DNA of 64,000 nucleotides from positions 47,651,490-47,715,489 of the forward strand of contig NC_088866.1 in the NCBI RefSeq assembly GCF_032884065.1, given 5' to 3'. Position numbers and translations under genes: made by a program. Position 1 is the stretch's first letter. Each line of letters opens with the position of its first letter. This document shows, piece after piece, positions 1-11,206 of the stretch. Origin of the DNA: Artemia franciscana (lineage: Eukaryota; Arthropoda; Branchiopoda; Anostraca; Artemiidae). The notes beneath the pieces are model-generated. The model was not told the origin of the DNA. It did not search any database and saw only the letters and a program-made list of their open reading frames with translations.

Positions 1-1772
1 TCTCTCCACTCTCTGTCTATCAGACTTTTGGACCAGAAGGGTAAGCTATATTTCGCCAAAAATGGTGCCAGGCTAGGAAGATTCAGATCCTGAGCCTGAA
101 CAGGGTCAAGTAGTTCTGAGAAGGCGAAAATGTCCGAGTCGAAAGAGAAGCGGTTTTTAATCTGGACCACCACTTCTTTGTAAAATTCTCTCGCGGTAGA
201 ATAAACCTTGTCAACTTCGTCGGGATTGGCATTTCGTCCATCACTAGACGCAAGAAGGCCAGTCATTGCTGCTTCGGCATCTAAGCCGAGGTAGACCTTT
301 CGCAGATCTACATAACAGGCTTCGTCTTCAACATCAATTTTCATGATGTCTGTACAGCTCCTTACTGCGCGAGCATTCATAAAGTTTTCCAACAGAGTTT
401 CCACCAATTGAATGACTTCGATTTTCAGTTGGTAGAAAATAGGCGCCTGGGACTGGAAAAGGGTATTGAATTCGTTCAAAAGTCCCAGCGCGTAGTCCAC
501 GAACATCATGACGATCATCATAAATGGATTTTTCAGGGCACTCAGAACTAACTCACTGCCGTGAGTCGGATCTTCAAAATGGGCACTGGTAAAATACAAG
601 ATTAGGGCATTCCACTGCTCTAGAATTCGGTGGACACAGTTCTGTAGCGAAAGCCATCTTGTTTGACCTGGTGCCAATATCTTGTGGACCGCAGTCTCTG
701 AAAACAATTAAAATTCTTTCAGGGCAGCTGTAAGCTTGGCACTCATATTGAAATGATTGTACACATGACGGCACAGGTCTTCTAGAGTCTTTGTCAGTTT
801 CTTGCAGGCGTATGAGGCGCACAGATGAATGGAATGACAACTGCACTTCACTATTAATACCCAAGGGTAGCTTCTTTGGATCAGAGTCACCACTGAGTTG
901 TTTCAACCCATCATGGCGTTCGTGGTATCACTACAGAACCCGACCCAATTCCGTAAAGGCACTTCACTTACTCTTAAAAACTCCAAAGTTTCCTCCAGTT
1001 TGGTGAAAATGGAAACTGCTGATCCGTTTAAGCACTCCACAAAATCAATGACATCGATATCCGTTTCCATTTTGTTGTTACAAAAGAAAACACATACAGC
1101 GAGCTGTTTAGCGGTTCCCACATCCGTCGTTTCGTCAATGACCAAAGAAAAAGGTCTCACCTTCATTTCTTCAACAACTTTTTGCTTGTAGTAAGGACCG
1201 AGTCCCTGACGAACAACATTCACAACTTTTTGTTTCCCGAGACGCACTTTATCAAGGACCGATTTTGGTGGCATCGCTTTCAGCAGGGGAATCAACTGGT
1301 CCGAAAGGGAAAATGGCAGGTTGTTGCTGACCAGAAATGAAGCAATTTTAGCTTCAGTCTCAAGCAAAGACGGAAACTCGTCATGAACCATGTACACTGA
1401 AATAGCAGGAGGAATAGCTTTTGGGGTCACTGTGTTTTTAACATGCACAGAAGTACGGGCATGGGCAGTGAGATCTGTTTTACCCTTTTTGTAGGAAAGC
1501 TCAGCGTTGCACCACAAACAGATAGCAACTTCAGATCCGTGCTTCTTCGAAAGCCAGAATTTAAATGTATCTTCCATCTCCCAGGATTTCACATACTTTT
1601 GCTCGTAACGTTTTCCACTGTTCTTTTTCTTTCGGGGCTTGGGGCTTGGTTCCACAATTATCAATTCCTCATCTGAGCCACTACTGCTGGGAACAATTTC
1701 GATTTTCTTTTCAATTTTCCTTCTTTTTATATCCTGAGCTTCATTGGAGTCAGAAGAATCAGCGTCTGACAT
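1..1772 (-). pseudogene. hAT-type transposase (BED zinc finger), 3' part cut by window edge
   Basis: One reading frame runs from ATG at 1772 to the window edge, broken only by TGA at 903-905 and TAA at 708-710. Residues 1-60 are acidic and basic, nuclear-localisation-like. A BED-type finger has C85, C88, H104 and H110. The motif DETTD (D213 onward) and CSDTTNAMMG (D282) match the first two acidic positions of hAT superfamily transposases; a conserved RWLSLQNCVHRILEQW block follows the second stop. This resembles the SCAND3/ZBED/FAM200-like hAT group found as free transposons and domesticated genes. The C-terminal dimerisation region should lie beyond position 1. The frame continuity across both stops argues for recent decay; stop-containing short introns are less likely since no length change is seen. 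Identification as hAT is firm; activity is not expected. Confidence 0.82.
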
Positions 1773-1857
1773 TTCTCATGAGCCTGGAAAGTATTGTTTG
1801 TTACTGGACATACTGCAACATGTATTTGTTTAGGCTCATGTGCACTTATAACAGAAG

Positions 1858-2559
<702 letters not shown>

Positions 2560-2639
2560 GTTCAGGTTTGGATTCAGCATATGGTTTTTACCCTATCTTT
2601 GATCAAAGCTTCCTGCCTTGCTTCTACCAAATATCCGTT

Positions 2640-3235
2640 TTCGGCCGGATTCCCGGTGAACTACTTGTCCAGCAAAAACTAAACCTCAAAATAAATTAAG
2701 TACATCCCCCTAATCTTATATCGAAACTCTAATCAACTTCAGATAAACTTTAAACTTAAAAAAAAAATCAGGTTTTGGCCGATTCCGGGCGAACTATTTG
2801 CCCGGCGAGCCCTATTTGCTCTCCTTACCACTATATCGAACCTCTTATTAACTTTAAATTTTACTTTTTAAAATTTTCCGGTTTAGGCTTAGTTCCAGGC
2901 GAACTGTATGTCCGGGTAGAAAATAATTGTCATATATGGATTCAGTATATTTTCTTACCCCTAAACTGAACATTTAATCAACTATAAATAAAACTTTTAA
3001 TTTTTTTTCCGGCTTTGGCCGGATTCCGGGCAAACTAATCGTCCGGGTAGTTGATGATTGTCATACAGCATGTCTTCTTACCCGTTTAACCGAGCCTTTA
3101 ATCGACTTCAAATAAAACTTTTACTTTTAACAAATTTTCCGGGTTTTGCCGGATTCCGGACGAACTAATTGTCCGGCGAGAAAATAAGTTTCAGATATGG
3201 ATTCAGCATGTTTTATATGGACTATCTCATTGGCT
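2640..3235. repeat. Diverged tandem repeats, about 125-bp unit, five copies
   Basis: The block TTTGGCCGGATTCCGGGCGA followed by ACTAATTGTCCGG recurs near 2643, 2773, 2888, 3013 and 3141, each followed by A-rich sequence and sometimes by TCATATATGGATTCAG. Copies are clearly diverged from each other, so the array is old. No coding potential. Confidence 0.75.
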
Positions 3236-3280
3236 TTTTAAAACATTTGTTTCGTTCCTTATTTTGAAACCCCTCCCCCA

Positions 3281-3598
3281 CCCTAGATATGGGGCTACAG
3301 GGCTCATCTACGAGCTTGGCCTGTACTTTGACCCAATTGATCCTCATACCAAATTTGAAGAAAGTATCTCTACCCCATCGAGAGTTATCGTGCTAACAGA
3401 CGGACGGACGGACAACTTTTGCCTAGATATGGGGACAACTGTAGCCCCATACCCTAGATATGGGGCTACAGGGCTCATCTACGAACTTGGTCTGTACTTT
3501 GACCCAATTGATCCTCATACCAAATTTGAAGAAAGTATCTCTACCCCATCGAGAGTTATCGTGCTAACAGACGGACGGACGGACAACTTTTGCGATGT
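3281..3598 (+). repeat. Direct repeat, 171-bp period, two copies
   Basis: A block starting CCCTAGATATGGGGCTACAG and ending in ACGGACGGACGGACAACTTT occurs at 3281 and again at 3452 with almost no differences. A 134-codon open frame spans both copies (3264-3668), but its protein is just the same segment twice, so I treat it as a by-product of the duplication. The GACGGACGGAC ending resembles the 3' part of a dispersed repeat. Confidence 0.85.
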
Positions 3599-3599
3599 C

Positions 3600-4900
3600 A
3601 TAGATATCCCTCCACTTACGTGTTGGGATCCCAAAAACCATAACAGTTCGCTTTGGGGCTCAAATTGAAAAAAAATTATTGGTTTTCTCCGTACGTTAAA
3701 ATCCATTTTCTTGAATAAGTAAGGAACTAATATTTTCCTTTTTACTAAAGTGATTTTGTTTTATCTTCCTTTTGTTTATATTTTTTTAATGAGAGAGCTG
3801 TTAGTTAAAACGACTAATATTTTGGAAAGTTTGAACATTGAAAGTTTAAGGTGGTTTGAATCATTAATATTCTTCAGGAGTATAGGCCTATAGTTATCAG
3901 AAGTATTTCTTATGAGCGCAAATGGGCGGTAGGCCACAAACCCTATTCAAAATTCACGCCACAAAAGGTAAGCCATCACTTTAACACAACTGATGAAAAC
4001 AAGACTCATTATAACACTTGTTCTCACAATGTTTCTAATTTTAACAGCTGTCTAGCCTTGGAACTTGGAGAGTAGGCTACCAACAGACAATGATTTATTT
4101 AATTTTGGCCCACTTGTTAATTTCAGCAGAGTTATACAAAACAATCTAAAAGGAATGATATGAAACACAACAAGAGCTAGTAGCTCGTATGCCACTTGCA
4201 AGGCTGGTTCAGAAAATGAAATACAGAATTTGCTTTTCGATCTGATCATTTGAAACCAAAACCCTTGAGATAAAAATGACCATGAACTTGGAAATCACGA
4301 GAATGTATCGTTTTGTAAAAAGTATTTTATTTTTGGATTTGGCTGTAATGATGCGTACTTTTCTGTAAATGATTTATCCAGAGCATCTGTTTTTTATTCC
4401 CACGAAGTTACATCCTGATCTCTCCAGTCTAAGCTGGTCACGTATCCTCCCCCCTCCAAAATAGTTGTCGGATCCGGTCCGGACATGAAAAAGATCACCA
4501 AAGACATGTCCTCTGTTCAATTATTAAGTTTCACTCGAATCTGATCACCCGTTCCAAATTTTCGCATGACTCAATATTGCGGACTCCCCCTTCCTCCACT
4601 CCCCCTACGACTATCGGACCGAGTAAATTTTTATTTACAAGTCAGTTTGATCGGGTCCCTGATACGCCAATCCCACCATTCTAACCGTTTTTCGAGATTT
4701 CCGGTCTCCCCAAAACAGAACAAAATAACACACTTTGAAGAGCAAAATAATACACTTTTAATACACTTTGAACACTGTGACATAAAATTTAGACATATCG
4801 GCACTTTGAAAACAGATTTGTCCCTTTGAAAACAGATTTGGTATGGCTGGCTTTGGCCTACATCTTAAAATCCATCCTCCTATCCTCCTATATTGTGAAG
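3600..4900. other. Non-coding, fragments of a pyrimidine-rich repeat
   Basis: No convincing gene. Positions 4165-4200 and 4395-4690 carry phrases (ACAAGAGCTAGTAGCTCGTA; GATCTCTCCA; GGGTCCCTGATACGCC) shared with the satellite at 8020-9440, so old members of that family are here. Confidence 0.5.
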
Positions 4901-5260
4901 CAGAGCAAAATAACACTAGACAGTAGCGCCAAGACCTGGAAAAAGTGAGACACACTCGAACAGCAGCCACACTAGCACCACTAGCGATAGTGAACGTCCC
5001 TACTGAAACTCAATCGGTCTTGCACCAGCACTGGCTCCAATAACTTCATATTTTGAACAAAGCAAAAAAAAAAGATACGACCTCCCCAGTTTCCTCGACG
5101 TGTGCAGACCGTATATTACCTTTACTAGAAATTTCTAAACCCGCATGTTTGTCTCGCTTTAAATGTCGCAAGCGTAGTGGGCGGCGCTATGAGTATGGCC
5201 CGTTTGCAAAGCAAGGAAAGCATAGTTCTTGACCCTACTCCCTAGTGTTATTTTGCTCTG
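4901..5260. mobile_element. 360-bp hAT-like MITE with perfect 19-bp TIRs
   Basis: The ends CAGAGCAAAATAACACTAG (4901-4919) and CTAGTGTTATTTTGCTCTG (5242-5260) are exact reverse complements. The eight bases before are TTGTGAAG and the eight after are TTGTGACT, six of eight matching, as expected for an aged 8-bp target duplication. CAG-initial TIRs with 8-bp duplications are the hAT signature. Interior is non-coding. The motif CAGAACAAAATAACACAC at 4715 suggests another damaged end nearby. Confidence 0.75.
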
Positions 5261-5436
5261 TTGTGACTTGTGAAGCCGATTTCGCCGACACTCGAAATCG
5301 TTATTTTGATATAGGCTAGGCTAGTAGTCTGGCGAATACCGGATATCTATAAGACCCGTAAGAATAGTGTATTCGAATTTGTACTATAGAATCCTTGAAC
5401 TGGCAACAGGCTAAGAATTGGTTTCAAGTTAAAACA

Positions 5437-5998
5437 TGTTATTTTGGTAAAGAAACAGATCATAGAAGCAGAAAAGCCGCCTACCCCCTAGGACAGGTCA
5501 GTAGCCAACTTCTTGGGTTGCCCACGTGCAGGGATGTATAATTGTCCAGTTCCAGTAAACTTGGTACTTACCCTAAAAAAAATCCTGTCACGTAAGGTAA
5601 GCCACGTCCTTATTGCACACAAATTATCCAGTGGAAATGAACTATCTGAGTTGACTGATCAGATCAGATGAAGTTTTGAACTGAGAATCAAATCAAATCA
5701 ACCCTTTTTCGAACACAACAATGGTCTCTCACGGGACAAGCTGCCGACTAGGTCATTAATTAGGGTTCGCAGTTGACTTCCGCGAATCAAACGCGGCCGG
5801 CGGCTTTGAAATCCCCCTTTTACGGGCAACAAAGACATATTTTGCAGTCTGCCATACAATCAAGAAAGATCAGAAATTTCAAGTTGGACAGAGCTCAATT
5901 CAACAGAAATCGGGAGATTATCGGGAGGAAATTTCAGTCGGGAGATTTTCCAAAAAGTCGGGAGATCTCCCGATAAATCGGGAGGAGTGGAAGCACTG
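5437..5998 (+). repeat. 562-bp dispersed repeat, copy 1
   Basis: Nearly identical, in the same orientation, to 48671-49232. It starts TGTTATTTTGGTAAAG and ends GGAGTGGAAGCACTGT; near the end is a cluster of CGGGAGAT motifs on both strands. A 67-codon frame (5773-5976) is preserved and longer in the other copy (84 codons), but it matches no family I know. No clear TIR, poly-A or target duplication. Possibly a piece of a larger element. Confidence 0.85.
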
Positions 5999-7075
5999 TG
6001 CAAGATTATTAGTATTTCTGAAAAAAATCAAGGTACTCAAGAGCAGTGCTGCAACAAGTACTCCAAATTTTTACTTAAACATAAAGTATTAAGTACTCAT
6101 TGTTTTTTTTACTTAAATATCAAGTAATAAGTATTTTCCAAATTCTTCCTTACATATCAAATATCAAGTACCTGCCAAAATTGTACTTAAGTAATACTTC
6201 AAGTATTTATTCTATAGATATATATATAATTGATATAAAGCCCATGCTACCTTTTTTTAAAGCCATTCTGAAGGCTTCTTAGCCCCTTCCCTTGCTTATA
6301 AAATGTCCCCTGTCATTCCTCTTTTGGAAATCTTAATCAAGAACCAGAATTTCCGTTTTATCGTTTTTAACCGTTTCCCTTGTTCGGCTGGTACACACCC
6401 AATGAAGTCCAAGAAAATAATCTTAACCAATTTTCAACACAACGGCTTGAAAGGAAAGGACTCAATATATTTAAGTGTAGTCAAAAAACTCTTGATTGGA
6501 TCAGACACATCACATGACAGGATTAACACAGTGTACGTAGAGTTGAACTTCTGGCGATTAGGCGATTAGTGTTCAGTCAAATCTGGCACGTTTGAAAAAA
6601 TACAGGGTTATTCTGAAACATGTCGGAATGGTGGAAAATACTGAAAATAGAAAAATAAAGTTTGGATTGGCTTTAAAACAGATAAAAGGTAATAAAGTAG
6701 TTCATTCTCTGATTCAATAAGTAAAAACCTTAGCAACAAAAAAACTCAAATTTAAAAGTAAGGAGCCAAGTGAGTCAGTTGTAGATTTTTTTAACAAGAG
6801 AAATTAAAGCTCAATAATCAAAAATCAATTGATGACATGTTCGCCCTCTGCACCTTTACAAGAAAAGTGCCTCAAGTTTTCAAGTTAAATTTCAGACACG
6901 CTATGAAAATGTATGGCATCTAAATCCTTTGGCTGATTTTCACTTCAGCAAGCCGCATGGTGTTTAGTCAATTCAGATGGTCGGTAAAACTCCCTACAAA
7001 CCTATATTACAAAATCACGGGCCTGCAGCAAGTCCGTTGATTCAGACGCATTCCATACGGCTGGTCAAACTGCAG
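5999..7075. other. Non-coding stretch
   Basis: 6040-6210 has many imperfect AAGTACT/ AAGTAAT repeats. The remainder to 7075 shows no gene, no recognisable repeat shared with the rest of the window, and only short chance frames. Confidence 0.4.
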
Positions 7076-7991
7076 AATGAATGAATGAATCAATGAATGA
7101 ACTTCATTATCCGTAAAGGTATAAAAAAACACAAAGTACGGAGTGTTATAAATAAACAAAAACAAAAACGATAAAAAGCAAGAAAAAATTCAAACTAACA
7201 AAAGACAACATGGACTGATTAACCAGTATCAATATGGAGAAAAGGCTGCAAAGGGTCGTAAACGTGAATTAAGTAGATAGTCTTTTTTACATAAATCATC
7301 ACTGGAAGACCGAATCCAAGAAGGCATGTCTATTAAACAAAATCGAGCAATTATTTTTCTGTTTTGGTGCCATCTAGGAAGCCGGAGAAGGATATTGCAA
7401 TATCTGAAATAAGCCGCATGCCAGATAAAAACAAAAGCACAGGGGCGCAATAAGCGTTATAAATCATGCACAAACCGTTGCGGCTGTAATGGCTTTTGTT
7501 TGGGGATATTTTTCCGTAAGCGACGCGTAGGTTTTTCACCGCTTGATTCAGTAGGGATGAAAAGGTAATGGAAAGTGTTGGACTGAAACACAGACCAAGC
7601 CAACTAACTAAAGAAGAACATGGCAGAATTGCAGTCCCAGCAACGAATTGAGCGACCGCATAAAATTAAAACAAAACAAATAAAACAAAAGCAAATTAAA
7701 ACAAATATACTCGTGTTTAAACGCATTAACTGACAGTCCAATCTTAGATTGCTCATTGGTTAATAAAGTAAAATTGGAAACCAATCCACGGCGAGTCCGG
7801 GCAACAAAGAAGAACGTCGTCTGTATATGCAACAGAAGACAAACCAATATTACCGTTAGAAACAGAACTTTTAAGGGGACGCAGGCACGATGCAAGCACG
7901 CATTTAAATACACTAGAAGACAATACGGCAGAAGTTGCAACCTATCTATTTCTAGCAGCAGTTTTTCATACCATAAAGTGGCAAAAACCAT
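7076..7991 (-). pseudogene. LINE reverse-transcriptase remnant with ATTC/TGAA tail
   Basis: Read on the minus strand across several frames. Around 7850-7810 is GLSSVAYTDDVLL, the RT catalytic box (YTDD for YADD). It is followed by KIGLSVNAFKHEYICF and then, at 7539-7351 and 7450-7229, by ISPNKSHYSRNGLCMIYNAY and a FRYCNILLRLPR block. The same order (AYADDLLLI, LNTEKFEYLVFN, IVPNRGRFSRKALSRLYS, FRYCKYLLYLPR) is seen in the LINE at 14932-18968, so both belong to one family. At least two frameshifts and stops. The 3' end is a GAATGAATGAATGAAT tract at 7076-7104, read as TTCA repeats on the coding strand. Confidence 0.72.
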
Positions 7992-8019
7992 GAGACTAAG
8001 TCGAAAATCTTCTGAGAAA

Positions 8020-9440
8020 AAAGGAATAAAACAAGAGCTAAGAGCTCATACGGCACTTGTGACGAGGTCGGAAGAGTCAAGAGCTCATATGGCATGAGCT
8101 CTAGCAAAATTATAAGAATCAATAGATTAATTTAAAAGAAAAATCAGAGGCTTAATGTTGGTCCGCATTTAAAACAAGAGCTCTGAGATACAAGGTCCTT
8201 TTAAATATTAAAATTCATTAAGATCTGACCACCCACTCACAAGTTAAAAATACCTCATTTTTCTAATTTTTACTCTCCCTTCAACCCCCCCCCCTAAGAT
8301 GGTTGAATCGGGGAAATCAACTTTATCAAGTCAATTTGTGCAGGTCCCTGACACGCCTACCAATTATCATTGTCCTAGCACGTCCAGAAATACGAACTCC
8401 CCTAAGCACTGGACCCCCCTAACTACCCCAAAGAGAGTGGATCCAGTCCAGTTTCGTCAATTACGTATCTACGACATTTGCTTATTCTACCCACCAAGTT
8501 TCATCCCGATCTCTCCACTCTAAATGTTTTCCAAGATTTCCAGTTTCCCCCTCCAACTCTCACCCAATGTCACCAGAAATGGTCTGGGTTCAAAATAAGA
8601 GATCTGAGACATGAGTTCCTTCTTAATATCAAATTCAAAATACCTCACGAACGGTCATCCGCTCTTAAGTTAAAAATCCCTCAATTTTTGTAACTTTTCC
8701 GAATTAACACCCCCTCCAACTCCCCCAAAGAGAGCAAATCCATTTCGGTTATGTCAATCACGTATCTAGGACTTGTGCTTATTCTTCCCACCAAGTTTCA
8801 TCCTGATCAATCCACTCTAAGCGTTTTCGAAGATTCCCAGTCGCCCCCCCAAATCCCCCCCAATGACACTGGATCCGGTCAGGATTTAAAACACGAGATC
8901 TGAGTTACGAGGTCCTTCTAGTATGAAATTTCATCCGATGAAATTCAAGATCCGATCACTCCTTCGTAAGTTAAAAATACCTAATTTTTTCTAATTTTTC
9001 AGAATTACTCCCCCCCCCCCAACTCTCCAAAAGATAGTGAATTCGTTCTGTTTATGTCAATCACGTATTTAGGACTTGTGCTTATTTTTCCCACTAAGTT
9101 TCATCCCGATCCCTCCACTTTAAGCATTTTTCAAGATTTTTGGTTTCCCCCTCCGATGTCACCTGATCCGGTCGAAATTTAATGTAAGAGCTCTGAGACA
9201 TGATATCCTCCTAAATATCAAATTTAATTAAGAGCAGATCTAATTTTTCCAAATTAACTGTCCTCCCACTCCCCCCCCCCAGATGGTCGAATCGGGGAAA
9301 CAACTATTTCAGATTTAATCTGATCTGGTCCCTGATACACCTGCCAAATATCATCGTCCTAGCTCATCTGGAAGTGCTTAAACTGTGACAGACCGACAGA
9401 CCTACAGAATTTGCGATCACTGTATGTAACTTGGTAAATA
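8020..9440. repeat. Satellite-like tandem array, about 300-bp unit
   Basis: The phrase AAGTTTCATCCCGATC recurs near 8496, 8793 and 9096, preceded each time by a TCACGTATCTAGGACTTGTG block and followed by a pyrimidine-rich stretch and GAGCTCTGAGACATGAGGTCC-like text. Units are diverged. The flanks (8283-8400 and 9285-9440) share GATGGTCGAATCGGGGAAA and CCTGACACGCCTACCAATTATCA, suggesting that the array grew inside a dispersed element. 8025-8100 carries repeated AGAGCTCATA motifs. Confidence 0.75.
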
Positions 9441-10361
9441 CCGAGTGCCATACAAAGTAATTTTCTCTGGGAATGGAATATTTGGTCGAAGGTTGGCTTC
9501 AGTATGACTTATTTTGGAAAAGGGTTATTTCCAGGCTTTGGGCAAGCCATGGGTGGAAGTAGTTATAGGCCCTACTAAACTGAAGGAAAACTCGACTTTC
9601 TTAAAACTTGAAACCCCCTCCCCCTCGCTCTATTTTAGATAGGGCTTGTGATATCAGAGCTCGATATGAGCCCTGATCCTAGTCATCTTTGGTCTAGCTT
9701 TCATTTGGATCCGTTGCTCCATTCGCAAGGTATACTAAATTAAACCAAAAGCTTCACTGAGATTCATCAATCTCTCGCAAGCTACACTGAACTAAATGAA
9801 AAACTCAACTTTTCATTAAGCTTGGGTCTCCGTCCCAGAACTCAATGCATACCATACTCTTAGGCATCTTTATTCAATTTTCGTCGAAATTCATCCCCAT
9901 ATGCAAGTTACAATGAATGAAATAAAAAGCTAGAATAAAAAAATAGAATATAATAAAGAGATATATAAATATAATAAAACCTGATAAAATAGACTAAAAC
10001 CTAGAATATAATAAAACCATTTTATTTAATTCTAACATAGCCATATGCTTCCATGTTCTTTGACCTGTTTGAAATTTATATTAGCCACATTCCACAATTC
10101 GTCCGTATTTACTCTGCGAAAAGTGCTTGTAGCCGCAAAACACGAATAGTAGTCATTCCTGTCCGTCTTCGTGAATATCGTGAAAACTGCTCTGTTATAT
10201 TCCCCGTGCTCGTTTACTTGTCCAATGGGATTTTTACTTATCGGGGTTTAACCCCTAAAAGATAGCAGCAAATACTTGTCTGGCCACGTGTCACTTGAAA
10301 CGGCAATAATAATTGCGAGAATAACAACATTGGTCACGTTTAAAATAGCCTATATTATTGC
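9440..10361. other. Non-coding, weak tandem repeats
   Basis: 9600-9920 has loosely repeated text (TTTCATT...GATCC, TTCGCAAGCTACACTGAACTAA and variants). 9925-10030 has AATATAATAAAA repeats. No gene. Confidence 0.4.
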
Positions 10362-10525
10362 TTTAAGGCAGGACGGACTCTCAAAGAATCTTCCTATACC
10401 TCCCATGTTAAACATTTGGATTTTGCCTGACGTTCCTGAATTAGTGATTTTGGCGATTATTATGTCAATAGAAGTAAAAAAATCTGGTGAATATTTTGGC
10501 CTAATCAAATCGTAAAGCCGACAAT
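10362..10525 (-). pseudogene. Exon-like coding fragment, unknown family (left copy)
   Basis: On the minus strand a frame reads DLIRPKYSPDFFTSIDI, then AKITNSGTSGKIQMFNMGGI, then GRFFESPSCLK. The right arm (41140-41296, plus strand) encodes the same peptide with a few substitutions (SSGKLQ for TSGKIQ, FFAS for FFES) and no frameshift, which suggests past protein-level constraint. I do not recognise the family. No start codon or complete splice pair is evident, and the match ends where the duplication ends. Confidence 0.4.
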
Positions 10526-10785
10526 TATTTTTTTTTATAATTCCAAAATAATTATAAAACCTGTTTCGGGTTTGCATTCTAGATTGCTATGCTTGACATT
10601 GTTGTTGTGGGGTATCAAAAAATAGAGCAAAAAATTTTCTATTCAAAAATCAGAAACTTATTTCTATAATATATACCTCCTGGCTGCAGTCCCTTCAAAT
10701 ACTTTACATATTTGTGTTCCGAAATCAAAAATTCCCTTCAAAAGGTTAGATTGAGCTGTAATCGGAGCATCTAAGAATGCATGAA

Positions 10786-11152
10786 TCAAACAGTTCGTGG
10801 TAACGAACTGTAGTAAGGAGCGACCCGGCTCAATAGTAACCAAAACTCTAAAAAATTGAATTTTGATATCAATAGCTACATCAAAAGAATCGTATTTTAA
10901 TGCTGATTTTAAATATATAAGTTTCATCAAGTTTAGTCTTACCCATCAAAAGTTACGAGCCTGAGAAAATTTGCCCTATTTAGGAAAATAGGGGAAACAA
11001 AACCCCTAAAAGTCGTAGGATCTTAGCGAAAATGACACCATCAGATTCAGCGTATCAGAGAACCCTACTGTAGAAGTTTCAAGCTCCTATCTACAAAAAT
11101 GTGGAATTTTGTATTTTTTGCCAGAAGACAAATCACGGGTGCGTGTTTATTT

Positions 11153-11206
<54 letters not shown>

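Noticed and set aside
3264-3668. 134-codon frame
   Set aside because: It is a 171-bp duplication read twice; no family resemblance.
8299-8693. Pro/Ser-rich short frames in the satellite
   Set aside because: Arise from CCCC-rich spacers within tandem units.
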